From DAOUMU01 sp034409055 (lineage in GTDB: Bacteria > Chloroflexota > Anaerolineae > 4572-78 > J111), in the NCBI GenBank assembly GCA_034409055.1, contig DAOUMU010000174.1, positions 1-18,818 on the forward strand: DNA of 18,818 bases, in the 5' to 3' direction. Made by a program: the position numbers and the translations under genes. Shown piece after piece: positions 1 through 7,437 of the stretch; positions within the stretch are counted from its first letter, which is position 1, and each line of letters opens with the position of its first letter. The notes under the pieces were generated by a model that was not told the origin of the DNA, searched no databases, and saw nothing but the letters and a program-made list of their open reading frames with translations.

Positions 1-10
1 AACCGAATCT

Positions 11-134
11 AGCATCCTGAGTAGACTGGAGCGTAGCGGAAGTCGTATCGAAGGGTGCGGGTTTTGCGACGAGTCTGGGCAACCCCGCACCCTTCGATAC
101 GCGCTCCACGTTGTTTCGCGCTACTCAAGATGCT
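11..134. repeat. Palindromic (inverted) repeat element upstream of the first gene
   Basis: The outer arms are 11-24 (AGCATCCTGAGTAG) and 121-134 (CTACTCAAGATGCT), complementary except for one base. An inner pair, 45-63 and 81-100, carries GTATCGAAGGGTGCGGG against CCCGCACCCTTCGATAC, with one extra base on the right. The middle parts (25-44 and 101-120) both contain TGGAGCG or its complement but do not align symmetrically. CTGAGTAG of the left end recurs at 146-153. This fits a dispersed non-coding hairpin repeat (REP/MITE class). No ORF is carried. It ends 74 bases before the first start codon, so its RNA could fold in the leader if transcription begins further upstream. Confidence 0.75.
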
Positions 135-208
135 GCGTGATCAGGCTGAGTAGTTACAAGTCGGGAACGTTTCGAGTACCTGGACATAATCTTAACGAGG
201 AGATATAA

Positions 209-1294
209 GTGAACCTAAAAAAACTTGCCTTATGGTTTTTGGTCGCTGTGGGCCTCATCGTGGTGTTGTTCCTAATTTTGGTCTGGGCGATTACTTTTCA
301 CCCGGCCGAGGTACAGACTGAGACTGTGGTTTGCCCTGATCAAGCGCCTATGCTTGAGCCGGGTACCTCTCTCAAGGTGCTGAGTTATAATGTGCAATTT
401 ATGGCCGGTAAGAACTACGTCTTTTTCTATGATTTACCCAACGATGCTGGCCCTGATGAACGGCCCTCGGCCGCAGATATTACCAAAACCGTCGAGGAAG
501 TGGCCCGTATCATCCGGGATGAAGCCCCCGACATTGTGCTGTTGCAAGAAGTGGATGATGGAGCCAAACGGACCGATTACGAGGACCAATTGGCCCGTTT
601 ATTGCCCCTGTTGCCCCCGGATTACGTTTGCCATACCTCCGTTTTCTACTGGAAGGCCGGGTTTGTGCCCCATCCTCGCATTATGGGCGCGGTGGGCATG
701 AAGTTATCGACTATCTCCAAATATCGAATCACGGCAGCCACTCGTCATCAGTTGGCCCTGATCCCCTCCGATCCTTTGACCCAGCAGTTTAACCTCAAGC
801 GAGCGGTACTGGAGGCGCGTCTGCCGGTTGGAGGCGGCCAGGAGTTGGTGGCTTTAAACACACACCTGGAGGCGTTTGCCCAGGGCACCGACGCGATGCA
901 AAAGCAGGTGGCCCAGGTCAATGCTATGCTAGGCCGCCTGACTCAGGCCGGTTATCCCTGGCTGATCGGCGGTGATTTTAACCTGCTCTCCCCTGGCCAG
1001 GCTTACAGCCGGTTACGCGATGATCAAAAATTCTATTATCAACCGGAAACTGAGCTCAAGTTTTTATATGACAAATATCAGGCTGTGCCCAGCCTGGCCG
1101 ATGTGAATGGCCCCAATTACGAACAATGGTTTACCAACTTCCCCAATAATCCCACGATTACTGCACCCGATAAGACCATTGATTACATTTTCTTTGCCGA
1201 TAATATGCAGTTGGTAGATAGTTACGTCAGGCAACATGACACCCTGGCCATCTCGGACCATCTACCGGTTATCGCCGAATTTCACCTACCTTAA
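209..1294 (+). CDS. Membrane-anchored endonuclease/exonuclease/phosphatase (DNase I-like fold) protein
   Basis: A 361-residue protein of the EEP superfamily, a metal-dependent phosphoesterase fold that includes exonuclease III, DNase I and sphingomyelinases. Residues 7-30 form one hydrophobic helix after a short basic start, so the catalytic part is probably exported and held at the outer face of the membrane or released. Family motifs appear in order: SYNVQ (N61), LLQEVDD (E114), NTHLE (H219), GGDFNL (D256, N258), DYIFF (D325) and SDHLP (D350, H351). All expected metal and catalytic residues are present, so it should be active. The start is GTG at 209 with GAGGAG at 197-202, six bases upstream. 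The substrate cannot be told: nucleic acid, phospholipid or inositol phosphate are all possible. The SGNH hydrolase gene follows after 23 bases. Confidence 0.85.
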   Translation: MNLKKLALWFLVAVGLIVVLFLILVWAITFHPAEVQTETVVCPDQAPMLEPGTSLKVLSYNVQFMAGKNYVFFYDLPNDAGPDERPSAADITKTVEEVARIIRDEAPDIVLLQEVDDGAKRTDYEDQLARLLPLLPPDYVCHTSVFYWKAGFVPHPRIMGAVGMKLSTISKYRITAATRHQLALIPSDPLTQQFNLKRAVLEARLPVGGGQELVALNTHLEAFAQGTDAMQKQVAQVNAMLGRLTQAGYPWLIGGDFNLLSPGQAYSRLRDDQKFYYQPETELKFLYDKYQAVPSLADVNGPNYEQWFTNFPNNPTITAPDKTIDYIFFADNMQLVDSYVRQHDTLAISDHLPVIAEFHLP

Positions 1295-1317
1295 ATGTAG
1301 TTTTAGCCCATAGTAAA

Positions 1318-2502
1318 GTGGTGGCAACATTGCACAAACAGCGTGATTCGTCCTCATTGACTCTAAAGCAAAAATTAATCGTCCCGTTTCTCTCTGTACT
1401 ACTAGCTCTTCTAATTGTGGAGATTGGTATTAGGGTTTCTGATGCCTTCGTAGGCAAAGGCTTCTTCTCGAATCACAGGAATCCTTTGGCTGAATCCTCA
1501 AAGTTTTTATATCCATTTAGAACGTTTGGGGTTGAACTTTATCAGAAACGTGATGGAGTTCGTTATATTTCTTCCCGGCACGGTGAGTTATACCCTCTTG
1601 AGAAACCACAAGATACTTTCAGGATTGTCTGTTTTGGCGGCTCGACTACAGAGAACATCGTTAATGGCGTTCATTATCCACTGATACTCCAATCTATCTT
1701 GCGGGAGCGTTTAGGGAAGGACAATATAGAAGTCATTAACGTTGGATACAGTGCATATGCGACGCCTCATTCACTTATTCTTTTAGAGTTAGATGTCCTT
1801 TCGTGGGATCCAGATTTGGTTATTCTGAGCCACAATATTAACGATTTGACGGCTATGTACTGGCCTGATTTTACTTTTGACTACTCAAATAAATATTCTC
1901 ACAGAGCTTATAATATCCCCGATCTATCTTGGGCTGATTTCGCCTTTCAGTATTTTCAGATCTATTGGATTTTACAAGAAAACATAGAAAAACTGTATTG
2001 GTATATAAAATTTAGAGTAAGTGATCCCTACTCATTGCTGCAACGAAAATCTTATGGGAATAGGCCTAATCCAGAAGCCATAGAGGTATTCGAAAGAAAC
2101 TTGCAGTCGTTTATTACGTTAGCTAAATCAAACAACATCCAGGTGATGTTATCAACACAACCTTTACAACCCAATGAAGAATATTTCGTTGCTCATATGG
2201 CTTACAAATCTTACAATTCAATTATTGTGTATCCACTTCACGGTGAGTTTGTAAAACATCATTTTGCTTTTAATGAAATTATTCGAAAGACGGCTGAAGG
2301 CAATGAAGTCTGGTTTATTGACAACAATCAACTCATGGCAGGTAAAGAGAAATACTTCACTGACTTTGTTCATTACTCAAAACTTGGTTTAGAACAACTG
2401 GCGCAGAATTATGCGGACTTTATCGTTGATAACAAAATAATCAGGAGAAAAACATGGCCGGTCGAACCCACAGCAATCCGGTCGGTGTATTTACCAAATT
2501 AA
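1318..2502 (+). CDS. SGNH/GDSL-like hydrolase with N-terminal membrane anchor
   Basis: A 394-residue protein with a hydrophobic segment at about 19-38 and then an SGNH-type esterase/acyltransferase fold. Block I is CFGGSTT with the nucleophile Ser109. Block II is NVGYSAYATP with Gly143. Block III is LSHNIND with Asn173/Asn175. The C-terminal Asp-His pair is DFVHYS, Asp349 and His352. These are the four conserved blocks, so an active serine esterase or deacylase, possibly on exported polysaccharide or lipid, is likely. The GTG start at 1318 has no clear ribosome binding site, so a start slightly downstream is possible. The gene is much richer in A and T than its neighbours: 20 of 60 bases are G or C at 1861-1920, against 36 of 60 at 961-1020. 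This suggests recent acquisition. Confidence 0.82.
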   Translation: MVATLHKQRDSSSLTLKQKLIVPFLSVLLALLIVEIGIRVSDAFVGKGFFSNHRNPLAESSKFLYPFRTFGVELYQKRDGVRYISSRHGELYPLEKPQDTFRIVCFGGSTTENIVNGVHYPLILQSILRERLGKDNIEVINVGYSAYATPHSLILLELDVLSWDPDLVILSHNINDLTAMYWPDFTFDYSNKYSHRAYNIPDLSWADFAFQYFQIYWILQENIEKLYWYIKFRVSDPYSLLQRKSYGNRPNPEAIEVFERNLQSFITLAKSNNIQVMLSTQPLQPNEEYFVAHMAYKSYNSIIVYPLHGEFVKHHFAFNEIIRKTAEGNEVWFIDNNQLMAGKEKYFTDFVHYSKLGLEQLAQNYADFIVDNKIIRRKTWPVEPTAIRSVYLPN

Positions 2503-2551
2503 TACCCCGCTGGGTACAAAATTTTCTCAATACGCCTTTTCAGGTAACTAC

Positions 2552-2580
2552 TTAACATTGTAAGCATAATAGTGTATGCT
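2552..2580 (+). promoter_or_regulatory. Putative sigma70-type promoter for the cysteinyl-tRNA synthetase family gene
   Basis: TTAACA at 2552-2557 (five of six to the -35 consensus) lies 17 bases before TATGCT at 2575-2580 (four of six to the -10). It sits in the 118-base gap after the SGNH gene and would start transcription near 2587, giving a leader of about 34 bases. This rests on a pattern match only. Confidence 0.4.
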
Positions 2581-2620
2581 ATAGGTCATCTAAGAGCGTG
2601 ACTGAAACACTGGAGGAAAA

Positions 2621-3880
2621 ATGGAACTTTACAACGCTTTGTCCCAGAGACTCGAAGCATTTGTGCCTCAAGGAGAAACCGTTACCGTTTATGTGTGTGG
2701 CATCACCCCTTACGATACGACCCATTTAGGCCACGCTTTTACTTATACCACATTCGATGTGCTCATTCGCTACCTGGAATACAAGGGGTATCGAGTGCAT
2801 TACGTTCAAAACGTGACCGACATCGATGACGACATTCTACGCAAGGCCAAGGAGGCCGGTCAGGACTGGCAGGTTTTGGGCAACCGCTGGACCGCTCATT
2901 TCATCAGGGATATGCAAACCCTGAATGTACGTCCTCCCGACCACTATCCAAGAGCTACTGAGGTTATCTCTGAAATCATCGCGGTTGTGCAAAATTTACT
3001 GGAAACCGGGGTGGCTTATGAGGCAGAAGGAAGTGTCTACTTCCATATAGACGCCTGGCCGGAGTACGGTCAGTTGAGCCGTATCCCTCGCCATGATATG
3101 CTAACCGTTGCCAATGAGCGGGGGAACAATCCCAACGATCCACACAAACGCCACCCCCTCGATTTCGTCCTGTGGCAGGCGCAGGCGCCCGGTGAGCCGG
3201 CCTGGGATAGCCCTTGGGGACCGGGTCGTCCCGGCTGGCATATTGAATGTTCAACAATGTCTACCGGCTTGCTGGGAAATACGATTGATATTCACGGCGG
3301 CGGAGCCGACCTCATCTTTCCCCACCACGAGAGCGAAATTGCTCAGGCTGAGTGTGCCACGAGGGCTAAACCCTTTGTTCGTTTCTGGCTGCACGCAGCT
3401 ATGGTGCGCCATGAAGGGGAGAAGATAAGTAAATCCCTGGGTAACCTGGTGATGGTCCGAGACCTGATAAAAGATTGGTCTGCCGACGCCTTGCGGCTCT
3501 ATATGGCTGGTCACCACTATCGGCAAGCCTGGAGCCACAGCCAGGAGGAACTGGCCCGAGCCGAACAATTGGCCCAGAAGTTACGAACGGCGGTCACAGT
3601 GTCGGCCGGAGATGGACCGTCTTTCGACCCGTCTTTGGCCCGGGCCGCTTTCGTCGAGGCAATGGATAACGACCTCGACACAGCGACAGCCCTGACCGCA
3701 CTGGAGCGTCTGGCTGGAGAGATGGTAGAGGCGGCCCGGGTTGGGCGAAATGTCAAAGCAGCCCAGGAGACATTAAGAACCCTGGGACAGATTTTTGGGC
3801 TACGTCTGGATACTGAAAACCCCGAGGCCCGGATCAGGGCTGGCTGGGATGAGCATTTGAAACGCTTCGATAGGGCGTAG
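2621..3880 (+). CDS. Cysteinyl-tRNA synthetase family ligase (MshC-like form)
   Basis: A 419-residue class I synthetase-fold enzyme that activates cysteine with ATP. The class I signature is HLGH (35-38) and KISKS (268-272). The zinc ligands expected from E. coli CysRS are present: Cys26, Cys210, His235 and Glu239. Sequences around the active site, such as VCGITPYDTTHLGHA and PGRPGWHIECS, resemble mycothiol cysteine ligase MshC as I recall it (VCGITPYDATHLGHA) more than classical CysRS (VCGPTVYDYIHIGHAR). At 419 residues it is also shorter than E. coli CysRS (461), so the C-terminal anticodon-recognition part is reduced. It may therefore charge tRNA-Cys or ligate cysteine to a small molecule. 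The start at 2621 is set by GGAGG at 2612-2616. The annotation would be cysS if this is the only copy in the genome. Confidence 0.85.
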   Translation: MELYNALSQRLEAFVPQGETVTVYVCGITPYDTTHLGHAFTYTTFDVLIRYLEYKGYRVHYVQNVTDIDDDILRKAKEAGQDWQVLGNRWTAHFIRDMQTLNVRPPDHYPRATEVISEIIAVVQNLLETGVAYEAEGSVYFHIDAWPEYGQLSRIPRHDMLTVANERGNNPNDPHKRHPLDFVLWQAQAPGEPAWDSPWGPGRPGWHIECSTMSTGLLGNTIDIHGGGADLIFPHHESEIAQAECATRAKPFVRFWLHAAMVRHEGEKISKSLGNLVMVRDLIKDWSADALRLYMAGHHYRQAWSHSQEELARAEQLAQKLRTAVTVSAGDGPSFDPSLARAAFVEAMDNDLDTATALTALERLAGEMVEAARVGRNVKAAQETLRTLGQIFGLRLDTENPEARIRAGWDEHLKRFDRA

Positions 3881-3985
3881 GATGCCGGGGCGATATGGCG
3901 CGGACAAAGATTCTGTCTAAAAAGGACGCCCTGGGCGTGGTGTCGTTGGAAATTGCGCTGGCTAAAGACTTGGAGGCATAGAATT

Positions 3986-4366
3986 ATGGACTGGACAATT
4001 TTTACCGAAGGAAATAACCTCTTGTATCTGGCCCTGTTCCTTATTGGGGGCACGTTTGCTTTGGCGGTGTTACTGCTGATTTGGGTCGTCTTGCGGGTGC
4101 GGCGCATTAACCTGCCCCCCGATGCTGACATCTTCACCGCCTTGCGGGCAACGCCTTTTGTGGTTGTACTTGTGCTTGATCTTCTTGACTTCAGTCTGGA
4201 TTTTCTCTCGGCGCCAATTGCCTGGACTTTGCTGAGCTATCTTGGTTTGAAGCCCCTGCGGGGGGTGACGCTGGTCGAGGGACTTATCCCTGGTACACAA
4301 TTACTGCCGACGATGACGGTGGCCTGGATATTTGCCCGGCTGGCCCGGCGAGAGCGGCTGCCTTAA
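3986..4366 (+). CDS. Small integral membrane protein of unknown function
   Basis: I do not recognise the family. From the ATG at 3986 the protein has 126 residues. This start is preferred over an in-frame codon at 3953 because GGAGG lies at 3972-3976, nine bases ahead, and because the extra eleven residues are basic and unlike a membrane protein start. There are two clear hydrophobic helices, about residues 11-36 and 55-80, with a shorter weakly hydrophobic stretch near 100-117. A charged loop (RVRRINLPPDAD) lies between the first two, and the C-terminus is basic. It follows the ligase gene by 105 bases and may share its transcript. No catalytic motif is visible. Confidence 0.7.
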   Translation: MDWTIFTEGNNLLYLALFLIGGTFALAVLLLIWVVLRVRRINLPPDADIFTALRATPFVVVLVLDLLDFSLDFLSAPIAWTLLSYLGLKPLRGVTLVEGLIPGTQLLPTMTVAWIFARLARRERLP

Positions 4367-4425
4367 GGGGCATTTTCCATTGATGGGGGAATTTGGAGGT
4401 TGATTGGGTTGCATCTTGACCAGCC

Positions 4426-4454
4426 TTGTGAAAAGCCTTGGCTGGCAGTATAAT
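4426..4454 (+). promoter_or_regulatory. Putative sigma70-type promoter upstream of the orphan histidine kinase
   Basis: TTGTGA at 4426-4431 (four of six) and a perfect TATAAT at 4449-4454 are separated by 17 bases. Transcription would begin near 4461, leaving a leader of about 79 bases before the kinase start at 4540. The 173-base gap between the membrane protein and the kinase is consistent with a separate transcription unit. Confidence 0.45.
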
Positions 4455-4539
4455 CTTGGGGGAAGGGGTTGTCAAATAAGGCAAACAGAGAACCCTGTTA
4501 CGGGATCAAGGGGTAAGTAATTTCGCTCGGAGTAGATAA

Positions 4540-5964
4540 ATGGCAATAAATAAGCAGGCCTCTCAAGATCAGCGCATCCCACGGTATATTGAAGCCGTCG
4601 AACGGCTGAAGGGTGGTCATTACGACATTGACGTGCCTGTAACCCCTACTGATGGGTTGGGGCAACTGGGCCAGGCCCTGCGAGGCTTGGCTCATAGCTT
4701 GGAGACTCGCTCCCGTGAACTACAGAAGCTGGCTGAAATCACGACTCGCATTAATGCTGGCTTACTATTGGACGACATTCTGGAAAGCGTCTATCAAGAT
4801 TTTCGCGAGATCATTCCCTATAACCGTATCGGCTTCTCGTTACTTGAAGAGGATAACCAAACGGTCCGGGTGCAATCGTGTTGGGCCAAAAGCGACCAAC
4901 CGGTGGTAAAACTTACTAAAGGTTATTCCGCCCCGCTGGCCGGGAGCAGTCTGGAAACCATCATCAATACCGGCCAGCCACGGATTATCAACAATCTGCT
5001 TAAGTATCTTGAGAAAAAGCCTGACTCCGCTTCCACCCGCTTGATTGTGGCCGAAGGTATGCGTTCTTCACTCACCTGCCCCCTGGTTGCCAATGGCACA
5101 CCGGTCGGCTTTACGTTTTTCTCCAGCATTGAGCCTGGTACCTACGCCGATGTACACGTTGATACCTTCAAACGGATCGCCGGACAACTGTCGGTGATTG
5201 TGGAGAAGGGGCGATTGACCTCCGAACTGGCCGCCCAGAAAGCGGCCATAGAACAGCAGAATGAGGAGTTGCACCGCCTGAATGAACTCAAAAACACCTT
5301 CCTGGATATCGCTGCGCACGACTTACGAGGTCCAATTGGAGTCATTCAGATGGCAGCTTACTTTCTCTTAATGGATGCCGCTTCTCAGTTACCCAAATCC
5401 GAGGTTAAGTCTTTCCTCAATGACATCAGTGACCAAACCCACTACATGTTGGCCTTGCTCGATGACTTGCTCGATGTGACCCAGGTTGAGACAGGCAGGC
5501 TCAAACTTAATCTGGGGCCGGTTGAGATGAATAATTTTTTGACCGAGGCCGTGAAGCGTCATGCCAAAATGGCTGCCCCGAAAGAGACACAGGTTTTGTT
5601 GAAGTTGGGCCCGGCCGGTAGCGTTATGGCCGACCCGATTCGTTTGCGCCAGGTCATCGATAATCTGATTTCTAATGCCGTTAAATATTCGCCCCCCGGC
5701 AGTACGGTCAAGGTTGGTGTCCAACGGACTCAATCCGAATGGCGGGTGAACGTCCAGGATGAAGGACCGGGCTTAACGTCTGAAGACCGGGAACGTTTGT
5801 TTCAGGATTTTGCCCGCCTCTCGGCCAAACCGACGGGCGGTGAGAAAAGTGTTGGCCTGGGACTGGCCATTACCCGTCGGGTGGTCGAAGCCCACGGCGG
5901 CCAAGTTGGGGTAGACTCTGTACCCGGTCAGGGAGCAAATTTTTGGTTTACGCTACCGGATTGA
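4540..5964 (+). CDS. Cytoplasmic HAMP-GAF-HisKA-HATPase sensor histidine kinase
   Basis: A 474-residue two-component sensor kinase. Residues 14-65 look like a HAMP linker. A GAF sensor domain covers about 75-225, a coiled-coil link 225-250, a HisKA dimerisation domain 250-320 with phospho-acceptor His260 (AAHDLRGP), and an HATPase 365-474 with N box Asn379, G1 box DEGPG (407-411) and G2 box GLGLA (439-443). There is no transmembrane helix although a HAMP-like segment begins the protein, so the usual membrane sensor half is missing and the GAF domain is the probable input. ATG 4540 is supported by GGAG at 4529-4532. No response regulator gene is adjacent, so it is an orphan whose partner must be elsewhere. 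Confidence 0.88.
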   Translation: MAINKQASQDQRIPRYIEAVERLKGGHYDIDVPVTPTDGLGQLGQALRGLAHSLETRSRELQKLAEITTRINAGLLLDDILESVYQDFREIIPYNRIGFSLLEEDNQTVRVQSCWAKSDQPVVKLTKGYSAPLAGSSLETIINTGQPRIINNLLKYLEKKPDSASTRLIVAEGMRSSLTCPLVANGTPVGFTFFSSIEPGTYADVHVDTFKRIAGQLSVIVEKGRLTSELAAQKAAIEQQNEELHRLNELKNTFLDIAAHDLRGPIGVIQMAAYFLLMDAASQLPKSEVKSFLNDISDQTHYMLALLDDLLDVTQVETGRLKLNLGPVEMNNFLTEAVKRHAKMAAPKETQVLLKLGPAGSVMADPIRLRQVIDNLISNAVKYSPPGSTVKVGVQRTQSEWRVNVQDEGPGLTSEDRERLFQDFARLSAKPTGGEKSVGLGLAITRRVVEAHGGQVGVDSVPGQGANFWFTLPD

Positions 5965-6053
5965 CCGGTATCAAATCCATTCAATTCCACGCATCATCCC
6001 AACCCTTTTTTGCACTTGCACTATAATCTTTTTGTTTAAGGAGATCTTCTTAC

Positions 6054-7412
6054 ATGTCAACAGAAAACAAAACAGTCTCTCAATTAGAAGTTCACGACCC
6101 TGAAATCCTGGCCCGGGCGCGGGCCGTGCTGGATAGTTGCCGCTCTCCCCAGGAGATGCAAGAGGCCGTTCTGGCTGCTGTGGAGCGTAACGAAGAATGG
6201 CGGGGCCAGCGTTGTATCAACCTGCTGGCCCCGGAAGCGCCGACCAGTCCAACCGTGCGCGCTCTCCTATCGACCGAGGTAGGTACACGCGCCGCCGAAG
6301 GACACATTGGTGCGTTGAATCGTTGGTTCGTCGGTACCCAGTACATTGACGAAATCGAAGCATTGTGTATTGAGTTACTCAAGGAGGTCTTTCGGGCTCG
6401 CTACGCCGACCATCGGCTGGTGGCCAGTATGATTGGCAATATGGCCGTCTATGCGGCCCTGACTGACCCTGGCGATGTGATTATGAGTGTGGCCCAGCCC
6501 TTTGGCGGCCATTCCAGTAACCGTCACGATGGACCGGCCGGGGTGCGGGGGCTGAAGATTGTGGATGTGCCCTTTGATCCGGTCGAACTTGAGGTTGACC
6601 TGGACCTGTTCCGTAAGATGGCTCCCCTGGTGCAGCCCAAAGTTGTTTCTTTGGGACTTTCGATGACTCTCTTTCCATTTCCTATTCAGGAGATGCGGAA
6701 CATCGTGGCCGAATGGGGAGGGCATATCTTCTTCGACGGGGCGCATCAACTGGGGTTGGTGGCCGCCGGTCAATTTCAGGATCCGCTCCGGGAGGGGGCA
6801 GCAGTAATAACCGGTTCAGCCGGCAAAACCTTTAGCGGCCCGCAAAGCGGCATTATCGTTTGGAATGACCCGGCGCTGACCAAACCTATTACCTACGCCA
6901 TTTTCCCGGTGCTGGTGGCCACCCATCAGGTCAACCGGGTGGCGGCCCTGGCCGTATCGGCCGCCGAGATGCTGGCTTTTGGCCAGGTTTTTATGAGGCA
7001 GATTGTTCGTAATGCCCAGGCACTGGGTGAGGCGATGGCCCGGCGTGGTATTCCCATGCTAGGTGCGCATAAAGGCTACACCACTACCCAGCAGATCATC
7101 GCCGATGTGCGCCAGTTTGGCGGTGGGTTAGAAGTGGCCCAGCGGTTGGCCCGGGCCAACGTTATCACCAATAAGAACTTGATTCCCAGCGATGGGCCGG
7201 AGGATTGGGATCGCCCCAGCGGCTTACGGCTGGGCACCATTGAGGTTACGCGGCTGGGAATGGGCGAAGCAGAAATGGATACCATCGCCGACTTCATCGC
7301 TCGTATTCTGGTTGAGCAGGCAGCCCCTGAGGATGTAGTGGAAGATGTTATCGATTTCAGGCAACCCTATCAGACCTTGTACTATTGCTTCGATAATGGT
7401 CTGCCGGTGTGA
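6054..7412 (+). CDS. Serine hydroxymethyltransferase-like PLP enzyme (fold type I)
   Basis: A 452-residue aminotransferase-fold PLP enzyme whose closest recognisable family is SHMT (GlyA). Shared points are EGHIGALNRW (82-91) in place of EGYPGKRYY, the GGH turn (His153), DGAHQLG with Asp228 and His231, the Schiff-base Lys258 in SAGKTFSGP, and SGLRLGT with the carboxylate-binding Arg392. The two substrate/folate tyrosines expected in the first motif are replaced by His84 and a Trp-Phe pair, and the His before the lysine is Gly257. A PLP enzyme is therefore sure, but glycine/serine interconversion is not; an alpha-substituted amino acid hydroxymethyltransferase or aldolase is possible. The start is set by AAGGAG at 6038-6043. 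TATAAT at 6022-6027 may be its -10, but no good -35 is visible. Confidence 0.8.
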   Translation: MSTENKTVSQLEVHDPEILARARAVLDSCRSPQEMQEAVLAAVERNEEWRGQRCINLLAPEAPTSPTVRALLSTEVGTRAAEGHIGALNRWFVGTQYIDEIEALCIELLKEVFRARYADHRLVASMIGNMAVYAALTDPGDVIMSVAQPFGGHSSNRHDGPAGVRGLKIVDVPFDPVELEVDLDLFRKMAPLVQPKVVSLGLSMTLFPFPIQEMRNIVAEWGGHIFFDGAHQLGLVAAGQFQDPLREGAAVITGSAGKTFSGPQSGIIVWNDPALTKPITYAIFPVLVATHQVNRVAALAVSAAEMLAFGQVFMRQIVRNAQALGEAMARRGIPMLGAHKGYTTTQQIIADVRQFGGGLEVAQRLARANVITNKNLIPSDGPEDWDRPSGLRLGTIEVTRLGMGEAEMDTIADFIARILVEQAAPEDVVEDVIDFRQPYQTLYYCFDNGLPV

Positions 7413-7437
7413 TTAGGCCGAAAATACTTACTTGTCG

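Noticed and set aside
1..208. tRNA or T-box leader in the structured left-edge region
   Set aside because: The long palindrome does not fold as a cloverleaf, there is no T-loop consensus, and the downstream gene is not a tRNA-related gene.
3517..4137. A 206-codon frame antisense to the cysteinyl-tRNA synthetase family gene
   Set aside because: It runs across the end of a well-supported gene and into the next one, with low-complexity Arg/Ser text and no start signal.
5954..5970. Hairpin TACCGG-ATTGA-CCGGTA at the end of the orphan kinase gene, as a terminator
   Set aside because: Only six pairs, overlapping the stop codon, and no T run follows.
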